Positions 47,827-56,702 of a DNA stretch of 64,000 bases are shown piece by piece. The stretch comes from JAFLCM01 sp964510955 (GTDB taxonomy: Bacteria; Planctomycetota; Phycisphaerae; Phycisphaerales; UBA1924). The position numbers and the translations under genes were made by a program. The stretch lies in contig CAZEDW010000005.1 in NCBI GenBank assembly GCA_964510955.1, positions 1 through 64,000 of the forward strand, written 5' to 3'. Below the pieces are notes generated by a model. It was not told the DNA's origin and ran no database searches. It saw nothing but the letters and a program-made list of their open reading frames with translations. Numbering within the stretch: the stretch's first letter is position 1; every line of letters starts with the position of its first letter.

Positions 47827-47910
47827 GCCGGCAAGCTGCTCGAAGCCCTTTCGGGGCCGGGCCTTTTCACATCCCCTTGCAAAATAGACATTTGCGTGTG
47901 TCTCGCGGGA

Positions 47911-47939
47911 TTGACCCGCAGCGAGATCAATGGCATACT
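47911..47939 (+). promoter_or_regulatory. sigma-70-type promoter of the HU-like gene
   Basis: TTGACC (47911-47916) and CATACT (47934-47939) are exactly 17 bases apart. They would give a leader of about 100 bases before the ATG at 48046. Confidence 0.75.
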
Positions 47940-48045
47940 GGAGCGGCGATACCTCCCGGGGCCGCCCAGACCCAGGTGGCGGGTGATTGTTTGCCCGCCT
48001 CAGCGGCCCAGATTCGGTCAAACGCTTTACGCACCACGAGGTCGT

Positions 48046-48393
48046 ATGGGGCGCGCCGACGCGAACAAGACGGTCACCAAGAAGGAACTGATCGACCGCA
48101 TCGCCGACGGCCTGGGCCAGAAGCGCGGCGAGGTCAAACGCACCGTCCAGACCTTTCTGGACCAGATCATCCTCGAACTCCGCCAGGGCAACCGCCTGGA
48201 GTTCCGCGACTTCGGGGTCTTCGAGATCCGCAAGCGCAAGGGTCGGACCGCCCAGAACCCCCGCACGCTGCAACGGGTCGCCGTGCCACCTAAAAACGTC
48301 GTCAAGTTCAAGGTCGGGCGGCTGATGCAACTCTCGCTCGACGGGCAGGAGCAAGCCGGCGGAGGCATGCCCAGCGACGAGCACGACGACTGA
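48046..48393 (+). CDS. HU/IHF-family DNA-binding protein
   Basis: This 115-residue nucleoid protein bends and compacts DNA as a dimer. The family pattern is clear: TVTKKELIDRIADGLGQ at the N-terminus, and DFGVFEIRKRKGRTAQNPRT leading into the DNA-intercalating beta arm with a proline (AVPPKNVVKFKVG). It is longer than HU (about 90), with a short N-terminal extension and an acidic tail (GGMPSDEHDD). HU and IHF subunits cannot be told apart here. A TTGACC/CATACT promoter precedes it. It converges on the diguanylate cyclase gene. Confidence 0.92.
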   Translation: MGRADANKTVTKKELIDRIADGLGQKRGEVKRTVQTFLDQIILELRQGNRLEFRDFGVFEIRKRKGRTAQNPRTLQRVAVPPKNVVKFKVGRLMQLSLDGQEQAGGGMPSDEHDD

Positions 48394-48396
48394 TCG

Positions 48397-49413
48397 TCAA
48401 CCGCCGGATGTGATATCCGAGGCGGCCTCGGCGTGACGCCCGTCGGGCGCCCAGAGCATGATCTTGCCTTTCCCCGCGGTCTTGGCCGCGAGCAGCGCCG
48501 AATCGGCCTGTGAGATCATGTCCTCGCCGTCGATGGGCTGGCTGGTCTTGAGGCAGCTCACGCCGACGGACATGCCGCAGCGCGGGCCTGCGGTGACCGC
48601 CGCACCGATCGACTCCAGCGAGCGCTCGAGGCCCTCGACGATGCGTCGCGCCACGCGGGCGGCGGTGCGGGCCGACGTCTGCGGCATGATGACGACGAAC
48701 TCGTCGCCGCCGTAGCGGGCGGCGATATCGCTGGTGCGCACGCCCGATGAGATCAGCCGCGCCACCAGCAGCAGCACCTCGTCACCCTTGGCGTGCCCGA
48801 GGTTGTCGTTGACTTCCTTGAAGTGATCCAGGTCGATCATCAGGCACGCGAGGTCCTTGTCGTACCGCACCGCCTCGGCAAAGAGCTGCGGCAGCCGCTG
48901 GTCGAGCTGGCGACGGTTGGCCAGCCCCGTCAGCGGGTCGGTCCACGCCATGGCCTCCAGGCGCGTCATCTCGCTCTCGAGCCGGTCGTTGCGGGCCTTG
49001 AGCTGGCTGGCGGTGGTGCGGGACTCGGTGAGCGAGCGCCGCAGCGCCGCGCGCTGCTGCGCCAGCGCCGCGAACTTCTCGATCAGCGCCGGCGCGGCTT
49101 GCACGAGCTCCGCGTGTGTGACGGCATCGATAGCGCCGTGCGCCACCGCCTGAGCCATCCACAACGGATCGGGGTACTCACCCACCACGACGACCCCCAC
49201 CTCGGGATGTTCGGCGGCGAACTCGAGCGCCTGCGGCAGGCCCTGCCAGCGATCCCACAGCACCAGATTGACCTGGGCCAGCTCGTCGGGGCTGAACTCC
49301 GTGGTCAGACACTGCACCGCGCCCCCACTGGCCAGGCGACCGCCCTCGGGGCGGGTCAGCAGCGCGTGCGCCACCGCTTCGGCGACCGGCGCTGGGAGGC
49401 CGATGCCGAGCAC
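48397..49413 (-). CDS. diguanylate cyclase (GGDEF) with receiver-like N-terminal domain
   Basis: This enzyme makes the second messenger c-di-GMP from two GTP. The C-terminal GGDEF domain (about 150-325) has an intact active site, GGDEF at 235-239, and the inhibitory site RTSD at 226-229, so product feedback is expected. The N-terminal 120 residues look like a receiver-type fold without a clear phosphorylation Asp (VNLVLWDRWQGL; VGVVVVGEYPDPLWMAQAV). A coiled coil (about 115-150) links the two. The start is uncertain: GTG at 49413 is used, no ATG precedes it. A PilZ effector is encoded 5 kb away. Confidence 0.9.
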   Translation of the reverse strand: MLGIGLPAPVAEAVAHALLTRPEGGRLASGGAVQCLTTEFSPDELAQVNLVLWDRWQGLPQALEFAAEHPEVGVVVVGEYPDPLWMAQAVAHGAIDAVTHAELVQAAPALIEKFAALAQQRAALRRSLTESRTTASQLKARNDRLESEMTRLEAMAWTDPLTGLANRRQLDQRLPQLFAEAVRYDKDLACLMIDLDHFKEVNDNLGHAKGDEVLLLVARLISSGVRTSDIAARYGGDEFVVIMPQTSARTAARVARRIVEGLERSLESIGAAVTAGPRCGMSVGVSCLKTSQPIDGEDMISQADSALLAAKTAGKGKIMLWAPDGRHAEAASDITSGG

Positions 49414-49784
49414 GGTCAGCGAGTTCGGAGAGGTGCGGGCGTTCAGCGGGGGGCTCCGGGCTGGCGGGGCGCCAAGGGGTGCGCTTGATATCGGACAGAA
49501 TGCTATTGCGTGTCGGTTCGAGCGAGCCGGACCGGGAGATTCCCCATCGAGCGGGCCGAACTGCCCCGGCCCGATCGTCCGAAAAGTCCCCGCGGCCCGA
49601 CCATGGCGCTCCCGGGGTGAACTTGACCCGAACGCCGGAACCAGCGATAATCCGGGCTCGTTCGTCGCCGCCTTTGTCCAACGAGGGCATGGGTCCGGCG
49701 GGGCGAGTTGCGGTTTTCCATCCCGGTTAAGGCCCGGCCACGGTCCACGGATCGCCCGGGCGATGAAGAAAGAGGCTCTGTCTC
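49414..49784. other. divergent intergenic region
   Basis: This region lies between the diguanylate cyclase gene and rpsT. It holds the rpsT promoter and a roughly 125-base rpsT leader. I did not recognise a known r-protein leader motif in it. Confidence 0.6.
49623..49651 (+). promoter_or_regulatory. sigma-70-type promoter of rpsT
   Basis: TTGACC (49623-49628) and GATAAT (49646-49651) are 17 bases apart, one of the two best promoter matches in the window. Transcription would start near 49658. Confidence 0.85.
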
Positions 49785-50075
49785 ATGGCTCACTCTCTGT
49801 CTGCCCGCAAGCGTGTCCGCCAGAACGCCAAGCACAAGGCGTACAACCGCTGGCGCATGAACGACCTCCGCGACGCCCTGAAGGACCTTGAAGACAAGTT
49901 CGTTCACGGCGACGCCGCCGGCGCCAAGGACGCGTTCAAGAAGGCCTGCCAGCTCCTGGATAAGACGGCGGGCAAGGGCGTGATCCACGGCAACACCGCC
50001 GCCCGCAAAAAGAGCCGCCTCTCGGCCCGCCTCAAGGCGATGAGCAAGGGCGGCGCGACCCCGGCCAAGCGCTGA
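49785..50075 (+). CDS. rpsT: 30S ribosomal protein S20
   Basis: S20 is a primary 16S rRNA-binding protein of the small subunit. The 96-residue helical, basic protein is typical: AHSLSARKRVRQNAKHKAYN at the N-terminus, and GVIHGNTAARKKSRLSARL near the C-terminus. It has its own strong promoter and a leader of about 125 bases, which leaves room for the autoregulation known for S20 in other bacteria. It is transcribed alone. Confidence 0.97.
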   Translation: MAHSLSARKRVRQNAKHKAYNRWRMNDLRDALKDLEDKFVHGDAAGAKDAFKKACQLLDKTAGKGVIHGNTAARKKSRLSARLKAMSKGGATPAKR

Positions 50076-50217
50076 CTTCTCTGAAGCCTGATCCCGGCGT
50101 CCGGGGCCACCGCCGATTGTGACTATCTCAGGTATTCCCGTCCGGCGAGCGGCGCTGGCGGTTTTCCTGCGCCGGCACGGGACCCAAGCGGGTGTTTCGG
50201 CCGCCATGTCACGCCGG

Positions 50218-50967
50218 TTACGACCCCGCGGCCGCCGTCATCAGGCGTTTCATCTCGCGGACCGCTTCGCGAAGGCCCGTGTACACCGCGCGGCTGACGA
50301 TCGCGTGCCCGATGTGCAGCTCGCTGACGCCCGGCAGCGCGGCGACGGCGGACACGTTGTGATAGTTCAGGGCGTGCCCGGCGTTGAAGCGCATTCCCAG
50401 CTTGCGGATCAGCTCGCCCGCCGCCCGCACCTTCGCCAGCTCCGACGCCAGCGACGGGTACAGCATGTCACCGCCGGCCTTGGCGAAGGCGTGCGCGTAG
50501 GGCCCGGTGTGCACCTCGCACACGTCAAAGCCGGCGTGCTTGCACGCCTCGATCTGGGCGGGGTCGGCGTCGATGAAGCCCGACACCACCAGCCCCGCGT
50601 CCTTCAGGCGCAGCACCACGTCGCGCACCCGCTGGAGCTGACCGCGCACGTCGAGCCCACCCTCGGTAGTGATCTCGGCGCGCCCTTCGGGCACCAGCAT
50701 CGAGGTCTGCGGCTTCACCCGGCGCGCGATGCTCACCATCTCCTCGGTGGCGGCCATCTCAAGGTTGAGCTTCACGTGCACCGTGGCGCGGAGGCGATCA
50801 ACGTCGGTGTCGTTGATGTGGCGCCGGTCTTCGCGCAGGTGGACAGTGATGCCGTCGGCCCCGCCCAGCTCCGCCTCGTGGGCGGCGCGAACGGGGTCGG
50901 GTTCGACGCCGCGGCGGGCCTGGCGGACGGTGCAGACGTGATCGATGTTCACGCCGAGCTGGATCAT
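50218..50967 (-). CDS. pdxJ: pyridoxine 5'-phosphate synthase
   Basis: PdxJ condenses deoxyxylulose phosphate with 3-amino-2-oxopropyl phosphate to make pyridoxine phosphate, the vitamin B6 backbone. The 249-residue TIM barrel has LGVNIDHVCTVRQARRG, GITVHLREDRRHIND, VHVKLNLEMA and the closing FNAGHALNYHNV. Several PLP enzymes are encoded in this window. It lies nine bases after a small membrane-protein gene on the same strand, so it may be co-transcribed; it also has a TAGAAT hexamer six bases before its ATG. Confidence 0.97.
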   Translation of the reverse strand: MIQLGVNIDHVCTVRQARRGVEPDPVRAAHEAELGGADGITVHLREDRRHINDTDVDRLRATVHVKLNLEMAATEEMVSIARRVKPQTSMLVPEGRAEITTEGGLDVRGQLQRVRDVVLRLKDAGLVVSGFIDADPAQIEACKHAGFDVCEVHTGPYAHAFAKAGGDMLYPSLASELAKVRAAGELIRKLGMRFNAGHALNYHNVSAVAALPGVSELHIGHAIVSRAVYTGLREAVREMKRLMTAAAGS

Positions 50968-50973
50968 GCCGGG

Positions 50974-50979
50974 ATTCTA
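50974..50979 (-). promoter_or_regulatory. -10-like hexamer at leaderless spacing (pdxJ)
   Basis: TAGAAT on the minus strand ends six bases before the ATG at 50967. Its first three bases are also the TAG stop of the upstream gene, so the match may be partly coincidental. Confidence 0.45.
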
Positions 50980-51498
50980 CGGTCGATCGGCGCGGAGGTT
51001 CGCCGCGCGGGCCGGGTCGGAGTCCGTGGTGCCCCCGGCACACGGGTGCAGCGTCTGGACGCCGCACTCGGGGCACTGCGTGATCGAGCCCAGGCCGCGC
51101 AGGTCATACCCGCAGGCCCGGCAGGCGCGCGGGCGCACCCGCGCCAGTCCGAGCGAACAGATCAGCCCCGAGCACAGCCCGGCAACACCGACCGTCAACG
51201 GCTCGGGCACGCCCGGGTCGAGCACCGCCAGGCCGAACACCGACACGGCGCCCGCCAGGATGCCGGCCGACAGCCCCAGCGTCACACGGGCCAGCGCACG
51301 CGGCTGCTCATCGAACAGCCGTCGGGGCGCGATGAACTGCGCCACGCACAACGCCGCCGCGATACCCAGCCATGGGATCAGCACCAGCTTGGCGAGCAGT
51401 TGCGACTGGCTTATCAGTGAGGCCACGCGGGTGGCTTCGCTGGTGGCCATCGCGACGACGAGCGAGACGATCAGCGACGCCACAAGGCTGGTCTTCAT
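50977..51498 (-). CDS. small membrane protein with zinc-ribbon motif
   Basis: This 173-residue protein has about four membrane segments (LVASLIVSLVVAMA; LLAKLVLIPWLGIAAALCVA; ALARVTLGLSAGILAGAVSV; LTVGVAGLCSGLICSLGLA). They are followed by a zinc-ribbon-like tail, CRACGYDLRGLGSITQCPEC, a motif frequent in planctomycete membrane proteins. The function is not known. Its ATG overlaps the stop of the upstream gene (ATGA), so the two are translationally coupled and may work together. Confidence 0.78.
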   Translation of the reverse strand: MKTSLVASLIVSLVVAMATSEATRVASLISQSQLLAKLVLIPWLGIAAALCVAQFIAPRRLFDEQPRALARVTLGLSAGILAGAVSVFGLAVLDPGVPEPLTVGVAGLCSGLICSLGLARVRPRACRACGYDLRGLGSITQCPECGVQTLHPCAGGTTDSDPARAANLRADRP

Positions 51499-52043
51499 CG
51501 AGCGCTCCCATTGGACGACCGGTCCGCGCCTGGCACCACCGGGCCGGGCGCGGTTCCCCTTGGTGCTGCGGGGGGCGGGGCGAAGTCACCCATCATCATC
51601 TTTCCCAGCATCACCGGCGCGGCCGGAGCCGCCGGCTTCCCCCACACCAGGTTCCGTAGTGTCACATACGGTTCAGTGTTCCTCACCTCGGCAACACCGG
51701 GAATCCGCGCCAGCCACGCGCCCACCGAGGCGAGCCCCAGCAAGGCCGCCGCCGCCGAGCAGGCGCGCCGCAGCCGTTCGCGTGCCCTCGCCAGTCCGAC
51801 AGGGCAGTCGCGCGTGAGCACGGTGCCGTCGGCTCGCCGGTACAGGCGAACGCACAACCGTCCCTCCGCGCCGCCCACCAGTCGCTCGGCCTCCTCGCGC
51901 GACATCGCCGAAAGGTTGTGAACGTGCAGCCCGCACTGCGCGCAGAACCGGCGTTTCTCGTCGCCGCTCATGTCGTCCCACGACGCGGTGCAGGGCGATG
52001 CGATGGCGATCTGCTCCAGCGAAATCGGCGTTGTCATGGGCAT
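51495..52043 (-). CDS. cysteine-motif protein with one membrane segment
   Basis: This 182-residue protein has an N-terminal cysteine module of the pattern C-x(3)-W-x(2)-M ... F-C-x(2)-C-x(4)-NLSAM ... EA (CTASWDDM; RFCAQCGLHVHNLSAMSREE). It is seen at the front of many planctomycete and proteobacterial proteins of unsettled function and is likely metal-binding. One membrane helix (about 100-120; ACSAAAALLGLASVGAWLA) and a proline-rich extracytoplasmic tail follow. The start is set at MPMTTPISLEQ (52043). It is coupled by ATGA overlap to the zinc-ribbon membrane protein, which suggests a two-component membrane unit. Confidence 0.75.
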   Translation of the reverse strand: MPMTTPISLEQIAIASPCTASWDDMSGDEKRRFCAQCGLHVHNLSAMSREEAERLVGGAEGRLCVRLYRRADGTVLTRDCPVGLARARERLRRACSAAAALLGLASVGAWLARIPGVAEVRNTEPYVTLRNLVWGKPAAPAAPVMLGKMMMGDFAPPPAAPRGTAPGPVVPGADRSSNGSAR

Positions 52044-52207
52044 GGGGAAGGTCTCGCGATAGCGCACGGATTCGGGGCTCCGAACACAAAACAAGCGTGT
52101 GCGTGACCACCATGAAGCGCGGCCCATCCTCGACTGGTTCAAACAACGTCAACGGAATCCCGCGGCTGATAACCGCGTGTGCCCCCTTGACCCCACCCAC
52201 GTCCGCA

Positions 52208-52248
52208 CCCCCTCACCCCCTCACCCCCACTCCCCCACCCCCACCCCG
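52208..52248 (-). repeat. G-rich tract after the tsaC stop (C-rich on plus strand)
   Basis: On the minus strand, immediately after the TAG stop of tsaC, there are at least six runs of four or five G separated by one to three bases (GGGGTGGGGGTGGGGGAG and onward). It is a textbook G-quadruplex pattern in the 3' end of the transcript. Confidence 0.85.
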
Positions 52249-52250
52249 GC

Positions 52251-53255
52251 CTACCGCTCCGCCGTCGCCCGTCGCAGCCGGTCGCGCACCGCGTCCCACA
52301 CGCCGCCGTCGCCCGTCGGCTCCTCGATGGCGATCAGGTCCGGACGCAGGGCATCGGCTTCGCGCAGCGCGGCGTACAGCCGCGCGGCATACGCGGTAGG
52401 CTCGCTCGGCATCACCATCACGCGTGAAGGCGGCGCCGCCTCGCGCCCCCGGACGCTCGTCAGCACCACCACCGCCCCGCCTTTCGCTCGTTCGCGCACA
52501 CCGGGCCACTCACCGGTCCCGAACAACACCGCCGGGGCGCGCGGCGCGTAGTGCGACCGCATCATCCCCGGCGACGCCAGCGCCGCCCCGCCCACCGCGG
52601 GCGTCCCGCCTGCGTCCCCGTCCCCGTCCGCCACTCGCGGCGGCCTCCCGAGCACCCGCGCGATCATCTCCGGCGTCACCACGCCGCGCCGCAGCACCGT
52701 GGGCTCGCCGCGCGGGTCCGCCAGCGAAAGCACCGTCGATTCGATCCCCGCGCGGCACGCGCCCCCGTCGAGCACCATCACATCGGTCTCCCGGAACGAC
52801 TCTCGCACATGCTCGGCGGTGGTCGGGCTGACCCGCCCCGACAGGTTCGCGCTGGGCCCCACGAGCGGCCCGCCGAACGCCTCTATCAGCGCGATCGCCA
52901 GCGGGTGATCCGGGCACCGCACCGCCACCGTGTGCGCCCCCCCCGTGACGACGCTCGGAACCGCCCCGCCTTTGGGCACCACGACCGTGAGCGGCCCCGG
53001 CCAGAACGCCCGGGCAAGCGCTTCCGCTTCTTTCGGCCATTTCGACGCCACCCGGCGCGCCATCGCCTCGTCGGACACATGCACGATCAGCGGGTTGAAC
53101 GCGGGACGGCCCTTCAGGGCGAACACCCGCTCGACCGCCGCCGCGTTCAGGGCGTCGGCGCCGAGGCCATAGACGGTCTCGGTGGGGAACGCGACGACGC
53201 CGCCCTCACGGAGGCGCTGGGCGGCGGCGTGGATGGTGGAGAGATGTTCGGGCAT
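52251..53255 (-). CDS. tsaC: L-threonylcarbamoyladenylate synthase (Sua5/YwlC/TsaC)
   Basis: This enzyme makes threonylcarbamoyl-AMP from threonine, bicarbonate and ATP, the first step of the universal t6A37 tRNA modification. The YrdC domain (about 8-200) shows GGVVAFPTETVYGLGADAL, KGRPAFNPLIVHV, WPGPLTVVV and GPSANLSGRVSPT. At 334 residues it is the long Sua5 type with a C-terminal domain (about 215-334). A Gly/Asp-rich linker (VADGDGDAGGTPAVGG) joins the two. The start is set at MPEHLSTIHA; the 36 codons upstream do not look like family sequence. Confidence 0.94.
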   Translation of the reverse strand: MPEHLSTIHAAAQRLREGGVVAFPTETVYGLGADALNAAAVERVFALKGRPAFNPLIVHVSDEAMARRVASKWPKEAEALARAFWPGPLTVVVPKGGAVPSVVTGGAHTVAVRCPDHPLAIALIEAFGGPLVGPSANLSGRVSPTTAEHVRESFRETDVMVLDGGACRAGIESTVLSLADPRGEPTVLRRGVVTPEMIARVLGRPPRVADGDGDAGGTPAVGGAALASPGMMRSHYAPRAPAVLFGTGEWPGVRERAKGGAVVVLTSVRGREAAPPSRVMVMPSEPTAYAARLYAALREADALRPDLIAIEEPTGDGGVWDAVRDRLRRATAER

Positions 53256-53441
53256 CGTGAGGGGAGCCGTTTCGGGGGGGGCATAAGATACGCCAACCTC
53301 CTGTTCCACCGCTGGCCGCAGGGCAAAAGAAGCGTGAACTCCTGTAGCGGTGCAGGCGTCCAATTTCCTGGGGGGCGTTTGCCTCCCCCTTCGTGATTGC
53401 CACGCCTACAGACACTGGGTGCATAGTGGGGAGACTCAGCC

Positions 53442-56024
53442 ATGACCCTACCCCTAAACCTGCGAAAGCGGGCTGGCCTCACAATCCACACGAGCGTCCT
53501 CGTCCTTTGTATGGCGTTGCCGGGCACCGCTTCGGCTGCGCTCATGAAATGGACGCTTTCCTACCCTCCGCGGTTTCGAGCGAACCCGGGACTCGCCACG
53601 AACCCAGCCAACGGCCATGTTCTCCTGTTTGGCGGCGGCTTCTGGCTTCCCACGGATACCTGGGGGCATGACGAAGACTCGCTGGGCGATTTCTGGGAAT
53701 GGGACGGATCGAACTGGCGACAGATTGAATCAGTAGGGCCAGGGCCGCGCTCGGGAGCCCTCATGTCGTTCAACAGTGCAACTGGGAAGCTCATGCTGTT
53801 TGGCGGGCAGGTGAAGACCCTGAGGCAATCGGGTGGGATGCTTGGGGTGCGCCACCTGAGTGATACATGGGAATGGGATGGACGCACGTGGAACCAGGTT
53901 TCGGCGGTCGCTCCAGTCGGGGCGTTCGCTGAGGCGATCACCATGGGTTTCGATGAGGCACGTTCGCAGATGGTGATGGTCGCGACTGACCCTACCACCT
54001 TCCCGGCTGCTGCAAACTCGTACACCTGGTCGGGGAGGGACTGGCAGAAGATCGGGACTGCCCCTACCGATGCACAGTTCACTTCAGCTGCATTCGACTC
54101 CGAAGTCGGCCGGCTCGTGCTTGTGGGGTCGGGCTACTTTCAGAACAACTACCACACCTGGGAGCGTGTGGGGGGCAACTGGAGGCTGGCTTCTGCTCCG
54201 GAGCCAGGATTCTCCGAAGTGCTGGGGCTGATCGGCGATCCGACACACGGGCGCGTCTACCTACTCGCGGCTTCGCAAGACCAGCCCGCACTCGGACTCT
54301 GGCTTCGCAAGTCGGGTATCTGGAAGCGCATCGGCGATGCTGGCTATCTTCGCGGGCTGAGTCACGTGGAGCTTCGAGTCCCGGCTGTGTGGGACGGTGT
54401 GAACAACGGCTGTCTCGGTTTTGATCAAACAGACGCTCAATCCGAGCATCACATCAACTACTCTTCAACGCTTCAGCTTCAGTCCGGGGTGTGGTTGCCA
54501 GTATTCCCGAACACTCCGGGCGGGAGATTCCACCCCGGCATTGCAAACGACAAAGACCGCAAGCGGCTTGTGGTATTCGGAGACCAGCAGTGGTTCGACA
54601 CGCCCTCGTTTGACACCTGGGAGTACGACGGCACGTTGTGGGAGCTCAAGTCCAACACGCCGTCGCCGAACCCCGGTTTCTCCGGGTTTTCGCTGATCTA
54701 CGACAGTGTCCGGCGTCGCACAGTCGCGATCGACCTGAATCCAACCCCACCGATTGCACCGGGGATTTGGGAATGGGATGGCACCACATGGTCTCATACG
54801 GATTTCACGAATCGCCCGACACCAAATCAGCGGACCACAGCCGCCTTTCATGCTGCGTTGGGGCGAATCGTGCAGTTCGGGGGGGTGGGCGAGCACGACA
54901 CGCACGGACGCGCCGAGACCTGGCTTCTGGACGGACTAACTTGGCATAAGTTGGATATCCCCGGTCCGCCAGGACGTGTCGACGCTCTATCGTGCTACGA
55001 CAATCTTCGGGGTCGAATGGTCGTCTTCGGCGGAAGACCGGTCACGTATGGTGGCCCCGCGTTCGGTGACACTTGGGAGTTCGACGGCGCCGCTTGGGCC
55101 AACGTGTCAAACGACGGGCCACCACCGAACCCACACCCGCTGTTCGACAACGCTATCCAGTTCATGACCTATCAGGAGAGTCGCGGCAGAACGCTGCTGT
55201 TAACCCTTCCATTTGCGACTGGCCTGAACGGCCTGTTTGAGGACCCGGCCCACCCTCCGGCTGAGTTGTCACAGTTGTGGGAGTGGGACGGCAGTGCGTG
55301 GACAAAGCGGAGCGTTTCCCAGCCATTTATCCCCACCGTTGTGGCAGAACCCGACTGGCGAACGGATCCACCCAACCGTTTCCCTGCACAAGAGTTCTCG
55401 GTGACGCCGGGATGGGTGTCGCGATGCTCACTGGGGTTCGATCCGGCCGCGGAAAGCCTTCTCTCGGTTGGCGGCACCAATCGATCTGGGTCAGGTTCAA
55501 TGTTTGCCAACGTGGATGTGCCTGCGAGACTTATTGAAGTTCCCGCTCCGAGCATCGTGGCACAGCCGGCCTCACCCATCGCCATCCGAGGCCAGTGGAT
55601 CTCCCTCGACGCGCGCGTCGTCGCCGACTCGGCAACGTATGAGTGGCGCAAGGAAGGCGTCGCGCTGTCCGACTCGGGACGGTACAGCGGCGTCTCCACG
55701 CCCACGCTCACCATCCGCGATGTCCGGATGGACGACGCGGGGGCGTACGACGTCGTTGTGACACCCGCAGATGGTCCTGCATTAACCTCCCTGACAGCAA
55801 CCCTGCGTGTGCGAGACCCCGCCGACCTGAGTGGCGACGGATTCGTCACCACAGTCGACCTCGCTTTGATGCTCGGAGCATTCGGTAGGAGCAGCCAGTA
55901 CAGCCTGTGCGCCGGACTCAGCCCACTCACGTTGTACCAAGCTTGCCTCGAAGACATCAACCACGACGGCAAGGTCGACACGGCCGATCTGGTGCTCCTT
56001 CTGCTCCGCCTTGGCTCGCACTGA
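53442..56024 (+). CDS. secreted kelch-repeat protein with Ig-like and dockerin-like modules
   Basis: This 860-residue exported protein has a signal peptide (about 1-31, ending TASAA). A long kelch-type beta-propeller region (about 40-690) follows, with the unit pattern DTWEWDG...W near FNSATGKLMLFGG, repeated as FWEWDGSNW, WEWDGRTW, WEYDGTLW, WEFDGAAW and WEWDGSAW. An Ig-like domain (about 700-790; core YEWRKEGVALSDSGRYSG) and a dockerin-like tail with a longer spacer between repeats follow. It lacks the final Cys-Pro. GGGGAGA is a good Shine-Dalgarno sequence. Its GC content is visibly lower than its neighbours', suggesting a different history. Confidence 0.87.
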   Translation: MTLPLNLRKRAGLTIHTSVLVLCMALPGTASAALMKWTLSYPPRFRANPGLATNPANGHVLLFGGGFWLPTDTWGHDEDSLGDFWEWDGSNWRQIESVGPGPRSGALMSFNSATGKLMLFGGQVKTLRQSGGMLGVRHLSDTWEWDGRTWNQVSAVAPVGAFAEAITMGFDEARSQMVMVATDPTTFPAAANSYTWSGRDWQKIGTAPTDAQFTSAAFDSEVGRLVLVGSGYFQNNYHTWERVGGNWRLASAPEPGFSEVLGLIGDPTHGRVYLLAASQDQPALGLWLRKSGIWKRIGDAGYLRGLSHVELRVPAVWDGVNNGCLGFDQTDAQSEHHINYSSTLQLQSGVWLPVFPNTPGGRFHPGIANDKDRKRLVVFGDQQWFDTPSFDTWEYDGTLWELKSNTPSPNPGFSGFSLIYDSVRRRTVAIDLNPTPPIAPGIWEWDGTTWSHTDFTNRPTPNQRTTAAFHAALGRIVQFGGVGEHDTHGRAETWLLDGLTWHKLDIPGPPGRVDALSCYDNLRGRMVVFGGRPVTYGGPAFGDTWEFDGAAWANVSNDGPPPNPHPLFDNAIQFMTYQESRGRTLLLTLPFATGLNGLFEDPAHPPAELSQLWEWDGSAWTKRSVSQPFIPTVVAEPDWRTDPPNRFPAQEFSVTPGWVSRCSLGFDPAAESLLSVGGTNRSGSGSMFANVDVPARLIEVPAPSIVAQPASPIAIRGQWISLDARVVADSATYEWRKEGVALSDSGRYSGVSTPTLTIRDVRMDDAGAYDVVVTPADGPALTSLTATLRVRDPADLSGDGFVTTVDLALMLGAFGRSSQYSLCAGLSPLTLYQACLEDINHDGKVDTADLVLLLLRLGSH

Positions 56025-56055
56025 CCGAGCACGAAGTCTGGCCGTCGAGGGTGGT

Positions 56056-56673
56056 CTACAGATCCCCCGGCTTGTTTGCGTTCCGCAGTGATGCAGGGCT
56101 CACCGCTGCACCGGCAATCGCGGTCGCCGGCAGCGCATCGTGCAGGCTTCGCCGTCCGGATTGCATGTGCCCAAGCAGCAGGGGCAACGCCGCGAGCCGA
56201 TAGACCCCCGCGCAAGGCTCAACAGGCGCGTCCGTTCCGGCACTCGCCAGCACCGCCGCCGCCGCCGGGCTGGCCCCGGCGGCCCGCAATACGCTCCGCA
56301 CCAGCGACTCGTCGGCCCCCGGCATGTCGCCCGCGAGGACGAAGACGCCCGCCCGCGTCGGCCCCGCGCGGCGAAGGGCCGTGATCACGCCGCCGAGCGG
56401 GCCGGCGCCGGGGGACTCGTCGGCGATCCAGGCGTCGGCGCGGGCCGCGACGCGACGGTCGCAGTCCCCCACCGCCGTCACGCACGGGCCGAACACGTTG
56501 CGGAGCGCCGCGATGGGGATGTCCACGAGCCAACGCTCGGGCGCCGTGACCACCGGCGCAGCCGCGGCCGCCGCGCCACCCGACGCTACCGGGACCGGCT
56601 CCACCAGCTTGTCACGCCCGAAGCGCCTGCTGCGCCCGCCGACCAAGACGACTGGAAGAAACTCCTCCACCAC
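56056..56673 (-). CDS. mobA: molybdenum cofactor guanylyltransferase
   Basis: MobA attaches GMP to molybdopterin to form the bis-MGD cofactor precursor. The 205-residue nucleotidyltransferase has the NTP-binding loop VVLVGGRSRRFGRDKLVE, DESPGAGPLGGV and the metal-site LAGDMPGADE. An Ala-rich insert (about 31-43) is unusual. It could be a related NTP-transferase such as a MocA-type enzyme, but the GDMP context fits MobA. No other molybdenum gene is in the window. It is on the same strand as the unknown gene upstream. Confidence 0.85.
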   Translation of the reverse strand: MVEEFLPVVLVGGRSRRFGRDKLVEPVPVASGGAAAAAAPVVTAPERWLVDIPIAALRNVFGPCVTAVGDCDRRVAARADAWIADESPGAGPLGGVITALRRAGPTRAGVFVLAGDMPGADESLVRSVLRAAGASPAAAAVLASAGTDAPVEPCAGVYRLAALPLLLGHMQSGRRSLHDALPATAIAGAAVSPASLRNANKPGDL

Positions 56674-56702
56674 TCACCTCGCCAGCCACGACGACCACGC
56701 TC

